DNA of 64,000 bases from Zygnema circumcarinatum (lineage: Eukaryota; Streptophyta; Zygnematophyceae; Zygnematales; Zygnemataceae): the NCBI GenBank assembly GCA_037447605.1, contig CM074820.1, positions 2,046-66,045 of the forward strand, written 5' to 3'. The notes below the pieces were generated by a model, which had not been told where the DNA came from, did not search any database, and saw only the letters and a program-made list of their open reading frames with translations. The position numbers and the translations under genes were made by a program. This document shows, in pieces, positions 22,664-32,508 of the stretch; within the stretch, counting starts at the first letter, position 1; each line of letters starts with the position of its first letter.

Positions 22664-24582
22664 TTACAATTTGAACGAATGAAGAAACGCCGGCAGCCTG
22701 CCATGCCTGTAGGTTTCTGAATTCAAGAACCCTACCGCCAGCAAAAGCGTCGCATAAGCAAATACCAATACTTTACACCAGTCGACCCGCCTCCGAAACT
22801 CTTCCCGACTAACAGGTTGCTTGCAGAGAGGCTGACGAGCCCCTTCCCGCAATGCAGAGCGGGACGGTTCTGTGTACACAAACACGTATCGCACACGTAC
22901 CAGGTCGCTGTTCCGCACGAGCACATACGTTCCCAGATCTGGACACTGCTCATCATCGACCCCTTCCTTTGCCTTAAAAACCCTCTCTAACAAGCTCGAA
23001 TGAGAGCGAGTCACTCCGTTCGGACAGTTCGCCACTTCGCAAAGCAGCATGTAACGTGCACGAGCCCCAAAGCTGGAACGCTCCCACCCCTCGCCCGCGG
23101 AACAGAAGGTAATGGCTACAGCAGGATCCGTTGACAAGTAGATGCCTTCCCCAAAAATAGCGCCATTTCGCTGCAATCGAGTGCCACTCATGTTGAGCAA
23201 ACCTGCACATAATGTTCCGCCTGTCCTGTCAATAACTAGAACCACCTTTATCCTTCGTTCAAAGGAATCCAGGCACAAAACAACTTCCGCAGCCTTGCAG
23301 ATCACTCCGCAAATTCAATTACAAACAATGGCACAAATTGCAGCGAGGGAAAGCAAAGGTGATTGCCTTACGAGACTGCTAAAACTCCAAGATGAGGGCA
23401 AATAAAAAAAATAGATTTTTCATCCTTGCAACTAGAGTGAGACCGGACACCGCAGGATCTGCTTTTGAGTAGCTACAACTCTGTTTGAACGAAAGCGCAA
23501 CCCACCACAGCGTAGGATACAATGGATGTTTTCTGCTGCCGTCCCATGGAAGGCCATAAAACTACCGCCCTTCACCTTGGCTGTTTCAAAAGCCTCTTGT
23601 CGGCGGTCCAGGCAATTTTCATACACCTGACAGGTACTACAAGCGGAAAATCAGGCTTCTCCATCGACTAGAAAGGACACTCAGCATCCTTTCCTCGTAG
23701 TTAGAAGCGCGTTCCAGAGTGGTAGCAAACAGGAAACTGCTGACCTCCATTACATAGTGCGGGCGCAGCTCTTCCAGCAGCTGTATAGAGGACGAAGAAA
23801 CGCTCAGGCCACTCCCCGGAATACACCAAGGCGACTTCTCCTCCGGAAACAGGGCGGCGAGCTCCCGCGGGTCCAGGACCAGGCGCACGCGGCATCGGAA
23901 GCTCAACAGCCATTGTAGCAGCCGAAGTGCGCGCAGCGGCATGTCGGACAGCGGGCTGCGCCCCTCCGAGAGCGCGCTCGAGCCGCCGCCCTGACGCGGA
24001 GCCCCCCCCCCCACTATCGCAGCCATAGCGGGGATGTGCGCGACAGCATCCTCCGCCGCGGAGAAGTCCTTGTCGGGAAGCTCCCCGCCGCTGTTGAACA
24101 GCGTCAGCGGGAACGGAGCACACACTGCCGCTCAGGACATGCCCTAACTCGATAAAGTTACATCAAAGACGGCCTTGGTGTGCTTAAGGAAAAGAAGAAG
24201 GACCGACAGCAGGCAGCCGAGGCCTCTTCAGCGTGAGAGCAAAGCAACGTCTGATGGACAGCAGCGTCTGATCTTGCCACAGCTCTTACACAAATGGTTC
24301 GCTTCTCCAATGCCGTGCCACTCAGTCCGCAGCGCTTTTACGGTTTTGAATGGAAACATCGATGCAGTATTGTTTTCAAGGGCATTGAGAGGCTCCCAGC
24401 AGACGCCGGCAGGCAGGCAGGCAGGCGCGAAAGGCACCTGTCGGGCGGCGATAGCTTCGGAGCGCCTGCACGAAGGACGCGACGAGGAAGTCGGCGCCCT
24501 CCGGCGCCGCGCGGCACGCCTCGTAAACGCCGCGCTCCACGCTCGGCCGCCCCCGCGCCCCCTCCGCCCCCGCCATGGCCAT
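22664..24582 (-). CDS. PARP16-like mono-ADP-ribosyltransferase with C-terminal membrane anchor
   Basis: Four exons: 24582-24438, 24124-23745, 23626-23506 and 23202-22664, giving 394 aa. In animals PARP16 is tail-anchored in the ER and nuclear envelope and mono-ADP-ribosylates proteins, including ER stress sensors. The N-terminal helical part (FVQALRSYRRPTVCAPFPL) aligns with the animal regulatory domain. Catalytic signatures are FHGT with H202, GEGIYLS with Y237, and VRYVFVYTE, where Y321 or Y325 supplies the third position, as expected for an H-Y-Y type PARP16 triad. A hydrophobic segment near residues 355-376 (VLVFAYATLLLAVGFL) is followed by a short polar tail, the expected tail anchor. 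Exon 2 carries an 11-base C run (24002-24012), but the frame agrees with the family on both sides. Plant PARPs normally lack this architecture. The gene is head to head with the RING-CH gene. Confidence 0.88.
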
Positions 24583-24846
24583 GGCCACGCCCGCCCTCGC
24601 CCTCGTCCTCGTCCTCGCCCCCTTGCTCTCTATGCGGAATTGCGGAGGGACGAGGGAGCGCAGAGGGACCAGAAAGGGACCAGAAAGGGACAAGAAAGGG
24701 ACCGACCGACCGACCGCGAATACGACGCGGAAACCGCTTACTGCCGTATGGCCCTACGGGCGTAGGCGGTACGGCCATAGGGGGTACGGCCGGTGTAGGC
24801 CGGCTTGTGCCGGAGTACGGTACCGCGCAGAGGCGGAGGAAAGAGG
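24583..24846. promoter_or_regulatory. Bidirectional promoter between the PARP16-like and RING-CH genes
   Basis: A 264-bp interval separates the two divergent start codons. It contains three near-perfect direct copies of GGGACCAGAAA or GGGACAAGAAA followed by (GACC)n at about 24667-24716. A TATGGCC...GGCCATA inverted pair lies at about 24748-24780, and TACGGCC recurs. These are candidate shared regulatory elements; no factor is assigned. Confidence 0.6.
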
Positions 24847-26647
24847 ATGGAGAGAGGAGCCATGGCGGCCGGCAGCCCGCCGTGCGACCTCGTCGGAGCA
24901 GCGCCTTCGCAGACCGCAGGCCGTCCGTGCACAGAGCTACCCGAGAAACGCTGCTTCTTTGATCGCACACCCGTTTGCCGAATTTGTCTCAGCTCCGATG
25001 TGGATCCTCAGGGCGCAGCCGCTCTCCGCGCTCTTGGAATCTGCACGCCAGAGCCGCACCCACGGCCTCCCTTCTCTGACGCCAATGAGGCTGCTGCCAC
25101 GTTTTCAGAGGGCCCAAAATCTGAAAATTCCGCAAAGGGAGGGAGGGATTTGGAACAAGGGAAAGATCTCTTAGTTAGCGGTTCAGAAAATAGAGGGTCG
25201 CTATTAGAATTAGGTTGTGCTTGTAGATCAGAAATTTCCATTGCTCATTACGCTTGCGCTTTAAGGTGGTTTGTGGTGCGTGGCGAAGCCAAGTGCGAGG
25301 TGTGTGGCCAGGTCGCACAGAATGTACGGCCGGATGACGTGGCCACTGTGTTGGCCGGCTTAGAGCAGCGGCAGTGGGAGGCTTCCGGGCTGTCAAGTAG
25401 AGGAGAGGAGGAGTTCGGGCTGGGGCTGGACGAGGAGGGAGAGAGAGGCCCGCGGGGAGTTGGGGACGAGATGCACCAGAACATAGTGGCCGGGAATACG
25501 CTTAGAGGGAGACAGGGAGGGGAGGACCCCTCTGTTACCGAAACGACGGAGGCTGGATTGGAGAGAGAACAGGGGATAGTTGGGAGGTTGGGGGAGATGA
25601 CTGTTGTTAATGAGGATGGTTCGAGGGTGCGGTGGGAGACTCCGGAAAATTTACCTTCTACCAATCGACGAATGGCCCTCGCTATGGCGGAGCATAAAGC
25701 ATTGTTAGACGCTATTGCATGGTTTGATTTGCAGAGGGGAGGTGATAGTTTCGAGGATTTGGGAGAGTCGCTATTTGGTACATCGCGGTCCTCTGGACAG
25801 GATCAACACTGCTGCACACCGGGGATGCGCAAGTTTTTGGATTCATGCGCCACAATCCTATCCATGGCGCTGATCACTTTCGGATTTGCACGCCTAATTA
25901 AGATGCTACTGGGGGATGTGAGTTTTCCTATCTCGGCTTCCTTTGGATGTGGGGCAAGATGGAGAGGATTTAGGGATTATGAGAAATTTTCTCTCTAATT
26001 GAAGACTGCGGACTAGAGCTATGGGCTGAGGGGCCCCACTTTTTTGGCTTGCTTAGCACAAGCTAGATGTTTGACCCCAGGTAATGACCACTTTAAATTT
26101 GCACATAAAATAGTGACTCTGGAGGTACAGGAAGGTCGTGATTTGCTTGACGCGGAGCTGGTTTTTTTAGACACAAAACTATCGAACTGCATTCCGCTGA
26201 GCTTGATGTCTCAGAAATAGTTCTGCTTATCAAGTTAGTGTAGTTCTTTGTATAATCTTTGCTTGAACATTGTTGTGGTGCTTTATTGCTGGCAGAAACT
26301 CTCACGAGCAGGGGTGGATTTTGTCATTGGCGGCGCTCTAGCCATACTCGTTGTCGCATGGTTCAGACTCGTGAGTTCTCTCTTCATGAATATATATATG
26401 GGTCTCCTTTTGGAATACCCTTGAGATTTAGATGGTTTTTGAGAATTAACCTGATATTGATTGCCTGAATCAGGGCTTTGTGCCAAGTGAATCTACTCTG
26501 AAATCAGAGGCTTGTTACCGCTACACTCTCGCTTTTCACAACTGTGACGCTGCTTGTGAATGCGGTTGTCCTTTGCTAGAGCAGGAGCACGAGGCAAAAG
26601 GGCTTTTGCCTCACGCCCTCCTTCGACTCCTGGGTTTGTCAAACTGA
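24847..26647 (+). CDS. RING-CH (MARCH-type) membrane E3 ubiquitin ligase
   Basis: Three exons: 24847-25917, 26296-26370 and 26474-26647, giving 439 aa. The N-terminal half carries a C4HC3 RING-CH finger: C44-x2-C47, C123-x-C125, H133-x2-C136 and C149-x2-C152. This class recruits E2 enzymes to ubiquitinate membrane proteins. The insertion between the second and third cysteines is 75 residues, far longer than usual. A low-complexity Gly/Glu-rich linker of about 150 residues follows. Two hydrophobic segments lie near 330-350 (exon 1 end) and 364-382 (exon 2), so the protein should span a membrane twice. The tail holds a Cys cluster (CDAACECGCP). In-frame starts exist at 24805, 24847 and 24862; I chose 24847, but 24862 has the better context. 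The gene is divergent from the PARP16-like gene. Confidence 0.85.
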
Positions 26648-27947
26648 AAGTCTGCATTGCTTTCGGGCTCTCTGGTGACGAAGCAGGTGGTGCTCCCGCG
26701 GATGCTCAAGTTCTGTCGAACCATCTGACGACAACACGGGACTGCACCTGCTGCCCATTCTATATTTCCATTCCTTGCTGGGAATCTTAAGCCCACTTGC
26801 TTCACGAGCAGTCCTCGGTTATCCCCCTGGACGAGGGCAGGGGACATGCGCAGGGTCGCATCTTCGCGCCCTGTTAACAGCCAAAGGAAATTCTTGAATG
26901 AAAGGCAGACAACAAGACAAGACAAACCGCACGCGAGTCCTCTTTTTGGTATTCTTCCACGTGCCGTTCCCTGGCTTAGTTGTGTTTCTCATGATTTGCA
27001 ACCGGGAAGTCTGCCTGCAGTGTGTTCGCATGGTCGTTTTGGGTGCTCTCTTCATCTGCAAGCTTTGTCTTGGTTCTGTCCACTCATAGCCCGAGGCTTT
27101 CATTGCAGAGCAAAGAGCAATATCCATGCCGTTCCTGATGCGGTACTAGTCCTTCTTCATACGTTTGGCTGGACCCTTGAAGAGATTGTTTCCGTGGCAT
27201 TCAAGCTGTAAAACTCGGGCGTAGGTGAGAACATAGATCCGCCCAAAAGTTGTGGGGGACTAGGTCGGACCCACATAGCAGCTTTATGGGGGCTTCCGAG
27301 TGGAGAATATGCACTAGTTTTGAAATCATCAATCATATGGTGCTATTGTTACTTCCTAGCGATACAGACGGTGAGCACACATATCAATAGGATAAATGTG
27401 AACTTGAACTTAGAGCTCTTCCTCTTTGACAAGTCGTCTGCCTAGTTTCAACAGGATTGCAGGCTTTGAGAACCTAAATTCTGTTACAGGGACCATGTAG
27501 CTATTGATATGAGCAGATGTGAGCTGGTTGATTATCTGTAGCCACAAGCCTTTGCATAGAAAGAGCAAGAATCATTGTGCGTGCAGTGACAGTTACGACT
27601 AAGTAGCAAACGCGGTTTTGAAACATACTGGTTTCGAATGTTAAGTGCATCGCAGCAGTGGTGCTCCGACATGGCACAGCTCATCTGCTTCTCTTCAACT
27701 GCTACAGCAGGTTTACCTTTTTGGACTTAGAAGCTCTGTCTCTGTACAGCTTCGAGGGTTTTGTAGGTTTGAACCAAGCAGCGTTCGACCGTGTGGAATG
27801 CCGCCGCCTTTTCGCCTTCAGCGCTTGCACTGTGGACCTGTTGGGCTCGCAAGCGTTTTAAAACTGCTGCGCGTGGTCGTGACACGAGGCACAGACCTGT
27901 CCTTGCCGAGCAGCGCTGGCAGGAAAGAGAGGAGGAGAGCGAGCCGA
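26648..27947. other. Intergenic region before the hexamer array
   Basis: About 1.3 kb without a supportable gene. It includes the RING-CH 3' flank. Open frames on both strands (for example 26611-26925 minus, 26846-27211 plus) lack motifs, splice-consistent partners or conserved composition. The last 60 bases before the array are purine rich (ggaaagagaggaggagagcgag). Confidence 0.4.
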
Positions 27948-29336
27948 CCAATGCCAATGCCAATGCCAATGCCAATGCCAATGCCAATGCCAATGCCAAT
28001 GCCAATGCCAATGCCAATGCCAATGCCAATGCCAATGCCAATGCCAATGCCAATGCCAATGCCAATGCCAATGCCAATGCCAATGCCAATGCCAATGCCA
28101 ATGCCAATGTGCCAATGCCAATGCCAATGCCAATGCCAATGCCAATGCCAATGCCAATGCCAATGCCAATGCCAATGCTAATGCCAATGCCAATGCCAAT
28201 GCCAATGCCACCAATGCCAATGCCACGCCAATGCCAATGCTAATGCCAATGCTAATGCCAATGCCACGCCACGCCAATGCCAATGCCAATGCCAATGCCA
28301 CTGCCAATGCCTATGCCAATGCCAATGCCAATGCCAATGCCAATGCCAATGCCAATGCCTGCCAATGCCAATGCCACTGCCAATGCCAATGCCAATGCCA
28401 ATGCCACTGCCACTGTCAATGCCAATGCCACTGCCACTGCCAATGCCAATGCCAATGCCACGCCAATGCCAATGCCATGCCAATGCCAATGCCACAATGC
28501 CAATGCCAATGCCAATGCCACGCCAATGCCACCGCCAATGCCAATGCCAATGCCAATGCCAATGCCAATGCCAATGCCAATGCCAATGCCAATGCCAATG
28601 CCAATGCCAATGTTAATGCCAATGCCAATGCCAATGCCAATGCCAATGTGCCAATGCCAATGCTAATGCCAATGCTAATGCCAATGCCAATGCCAATGCC
28701 AATGCTAATGCCAATGCTAATGCTAATGCCACGTTAATGTTAATGTTAATGCCAATGCTAATGCCACGCCAATGCTAATGCTAATGCCACGCCAATGCCA
28801 ATGCTAATGCTAATGCCAATGCTAATGCTAATGCCACGCCAATGCCAATGCCAATGCCACGTTAATGCCAATGCTAATGCTAATGCCAATGCCAATGCCA
28901 CGTTAATGTTAATGCCACGTTAATGTTAATGCCAATGCTAATGCTAATGCTAATGCTAATGCTAATGCCAATGCCAATGCTAATGCCAATGCTAATGCTA
29001 ATGCTAATGCCAATGCTAATGCCAATGCCAATGCCAATGCTAATGCTAATGCCACGTTAATGCTAATGCCACGCCAATGCTAATGCCAATGCCAATGCCA
29101 ATGCCAATGCTAATGCCAATGCCAATGCCAATGCTAATGCTAATGCCAATGCCAATGCTAATGCCAATGCCACGTTAATGCCAATGCCAATGCCAATGCC
29201 AATGCCAATGCCAATGCCAATGCCAATGCCAATGCCAATGCCAATGCCAATGCCAATGCCAATGCCAATGCCAATGCCAATGCCAATGCCAATGCCAATG
29301 CCAATGCCAATGCCAATGCCAATGCCAATGCCAACG
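27948..29336. repeat. 1.4-kb GCCAAT hexamer satellite with diverged core
   Basis: The tract is built from about 230 hexamer units, mostly GCCAAT. The two ends (27948-28106 and about 29175-29330) are almost pure. The middle mixes GCTAAT, GTTAAT, GCCACT and GCCACG units and several single-base phase shifts (near 28108, 28262, 28360, 28465 and 28645). Because the unit is six bases, all frames stay open and give artefact peptides (Met-Pro, Ala-Asn, Gln-Cys, Gly-Ile, Ala-Leu, His-Trp). Each intact unit contains the CCAAT-box core. The array ends 188 bp before the start codon of the MLF-like gene. Confidence 0.97.
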
Positions 29337-29523
29337 CCGATGGTGATGATGTCATTCTCCTCCGTACGGCAGCGCAGAGGGCCGCCCCCCAGCGAGCGAG
29401 CGCGCTCACGGCGGCCGCGATCGCGCGATTGGCTGCGACGGGTCATGAGGCCATGGAGCCATATATGATGCGGCCATCTCCCTCGCGACGACCTCGAGTT
29501 GAGGAGGAGCCAGAGGCAGTGCG

Positions 29524-31612
29524 ATGGCGAGGCGCTCTCATGGGGGGGGCCGCCCTCGGCAGGGGATGGCGCCGCCCTTCCCATCCTTTGGCTTCCAAAG
29601 CGAAGCCATGGCGGACTTCTTTTCCAACAGCCCCTTTGCGAACGACCCCTTCTTTTCGGACCCCTTCCCTGACTTCTTCGGACGCCGGCCTGCAGGAAGC
29701 ATGTTCGGAATGTCTGCAAGCCTTTTTGGCGATGACGTTTTTGGTCGTCGTCCGTTTCCACAGCTGGAGCACCAGCATCCTCGTCAATTCAATCAGGTGT
29801 TAAAATAACACCTGTAATATACCTTAATTGTGCGAACTATTTTTCGTCTTATTTACTAACTGCCCGGGGTTATTCTGGAACAATTTAGGTCGCAATTATC
29901 AGAAGTCCGGTTGATTTTGAAAATTCTATCTTCATACGCATTGCGGCGTTGTGCGCGTACTGAATCTATTACTGGCAGTACCGAATATTTTTTCCCACTT
30001 GAAACGTGAACGCGGCAGTTCTTTTGTAGTGTTCGTTGTGCTGGCTGACGTACTTCCTTTACCTGTCCAATTTGTGTCATGGCAGTTGCTTGATTGTCCT
30101 TTGAAGGAAATTTAATGTTTTCTTGTTTCATTCAGGCTTCGCGCAGCAGGCCTGTCATAGTTGAAGTTGAAACTGACTCTCCTGAAGAACGCGATGGGAG
30201 GCGGCAAACTTTTGACAAGGAGCCAGTAGTAGAGCATCCGGATGAGGAAGGTAGGGTTGCCCGTCCAACACCAGCAGGTCGTGCTGCTTTTAAAGGACGC
30301 GCCCGGACTGACCGGTGCCTGTCTGTTGGCAGGAGAGCAAGCCAGTCCAAGCGGAGGCGAGCGACATCACCAGACTTATGAACGGCACATTGACAACTTT
30401 CCCGCAGATTATGGCGGCCTTGTAAACAGCAGCAGGGGAGGAGTGCAGAGCTTTAGTTTCCAGAGCACGAGTGTGACGGTTTCAGGGATTGGGGGCGTGA
30501 AGACATACTCAGGAAGCGGCTTCCGGCTGCAGGGACCCGACGGGGTAAAGTCGAAATAGCTATTTTCAACTCGTCATATTGACCATTTCAATTCCCTTGC
30601 TTTGCAACTATGAAACTGTGAAATGAACTGGGAATATTGTGAATGACGTCTTCTTCGTCTGCTTCTCTAAAGCCCTACAAGTGTAAAGTAAAATTTGACA
30701 ATATCTCTTTTCAACAAATTCATTTGCTTGCGGATGTCATGCCGTGGTATATTCCTCTTGGTTTCGCAGATCAAGGACGAACAGTGGCAAGAGGAAGATT
30801 CATCTGGAAGGAAGGAAATGAGTATTTCTCGAGCAATTGGAAGTAAGGTATTGTTAGGTCTTGCATAGATTTAGAATTGTGGCGGAAGCTCTGGTCTAGG
30901 AGGTTTTGAGCCGTGCAGAACTTCCAGTATTTATTTGGCAGGATGTAGCTGCTTTACCTGCTTCCAACAAAGATTTTATGATCTTGCTTCTCTTCCTTAA
31001 ATAAGCCGACGGATCCTTAAACTTACAGACCAGTTTCAAAGGCGTAAGAAATTTTGAGTACGGCAACCATATCATGCCATATCATGTTGCAGGGTCGGTC
31101 GCTTTCACGCACACGTACAAGTGACGGCATCGACCATAGCGTGGAGCGTTTACATAATCTCCAACCCGGTACTGTACCCTCCTTTGGGCACAGGAAAGCC
31201 AAGTGCACCCGTTCTTGGAGCTGCAAATGTGCGAGGTGACGCGGTGGGCAATTGTGTGATCTGTGCCTTCACTGTTGTAATTGCAGAAGACGCAGAAAAT
31301 TTTGACAAGATGTGGCAGGCTCGGGCACGGGATTCTTTTGGGAATTTGCGAAGTCAGGGATTGAACCAAAATGGAGGTGGGCTCATCTTGACTTCCATAG
31401 TAAATTCGTGTGCAGGGTCTTAGACGAATAGTGAGTTTGTAATCGCCGGAACTCTTCCATGCCATTGCTTTTTTTCTGGCTGTGTTTTGTGCGTTCCGAC
31501 TTGAAGCTTAGCAAGTGTGGAGCCTCTGAACGCTGAGGGTGAACAGCCGAGGCGGGCGTGCAGGAGCTGGACGCACCCGGCCAGCCCTTCCCCCAGAAGC
31601 AGGTGGGGGTGA
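29524..31612 (+). CDS. Myeloid leukemia factor (MLF1)-like protein
   Basis: Seven exons: 29524-29796, 30136-30250, 30333-30544, 30770-30847, 31093-31168, 31287-31376 and 31512-31612, giving 314 aa. MLF proteins are small, partly disordered adaptors linked in animals to transcription, 14-3-3 binding and protein-aggregate handling; the role in plants and algae is poorly known. The N-terminus is rich in Phe-Asp/Pro pairs (FANDPFFSDPFPDFFG), as in the family. The core has RPVIVEVETDSPEE, KEPVVEHPDEE, the aromatic/Ser strand SFSFQSTSVTV, GSGFRLQGPDG and the ISRAIGSKGRSLSRTR segment before an acidic ...EDAENFDKMWQARARD end. All introns are GT-AG. The final exon beyond NLRSQGLNQNG is not conserved and is less certain. 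The long GCCAAT array lies just upstream. Confidence 0.87.
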
Positions 31613-32508
31613 TGGGCCGCAGCGGCGGAGACGCATTGATAGGCCTGCGTAGGAATGCAGGAGCCGACGCGGCGGTTCAGTTCCATGAAGTGCCAGTGCT
31701 GCTCTCTCTTCGGTCGATACGGCTATAATTTCTTTGACCTTGCCATGGCGTTACATGTAGGTGCTTGGTTAGCTGCTTGGTCATCGCAGAGGAGCGGTTG
31801 TGAGAGTTTCTGTGGTAGCATTAGTCAGATCAATTTTCTCCCTTCATTTGCTTTGTTTTTGTGACCCAATGAGTGGAGCTCAGGGAAAAAATAAGAGGCG
31901 AACAGTGCAACGTGTCCTGATATTCTCAATGGTATCTGCTGCACATATATTAGTATGATACCCTTCTCAAATCTAAATACACTGTACGACCGAAATTATA
32001 AGGGTGCAAAAAATGCGACTTGCTCGGGCATAAACTCGGTGGAGGGCGTTGGGACACAAGCACGATCGCAGGAAGGCAGACAAAGGGGTAGGCAGTTATG
32101 GCTGTCGCGCATCTTGGATCCCTCCGGGTGCCAAGGAGTGGCAGATCGGCGAGAATATGGCAACATCAGCCCTGCCTGCACTGAACCTCAGGCGACTCTT
32201 GAGGCTCTGAATCCCCTGGAAGACATCTCTACTAAAACACGGAGGGGGATGAGGTCGGCCGTGCACCACTTACCTTCCGGTGGTGCAAAGAAAGAACCAG
32301 AGGTGCCAGGTGAGCCCATCCTTTATCTGGTTCCAGGTGAGCCCATCCATATAGATAAAGGCTGACAGCTCCAAAAGAAGTGAGGAAATAGAGCAAGGGG
32401 CGAGGACAAGAAGCCGCTACTCGAGCGATGACAACAAGACCACAAGGTCACTCAGGGCACTCCGAACAATGCCGTTTAGTTCAGCCGCAAACCGACTGCC
32501 AGCGACCT
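31613..32508. other. Convergent intergenic region between the MLF-like gene and CtpA
   Basis: I see no gene. A 16-base direct repeat (CCAGGTGAGCCCATCC) occurs twice near 32308 and 32335. The remaining sequence serves as 3' flank for both converging genes. Confidence 0.45.

Noticed and set aside
23701-24123. Frameshift in the PARP16-like gene at the 11-base C run
   Set aside because: Sequence on both sides of the run matches the family in the same frame, so the run is read correctly.
27645-28737. Long open frames of Met-Pro, Ala-Asn, Gln-Cys, Ala-Leu or His-Trp dipeptides on both strands
   Set aside because: They arise because a six-base unit never shifts frame and contains no stop. All six frames are open, which is not a coding signature.
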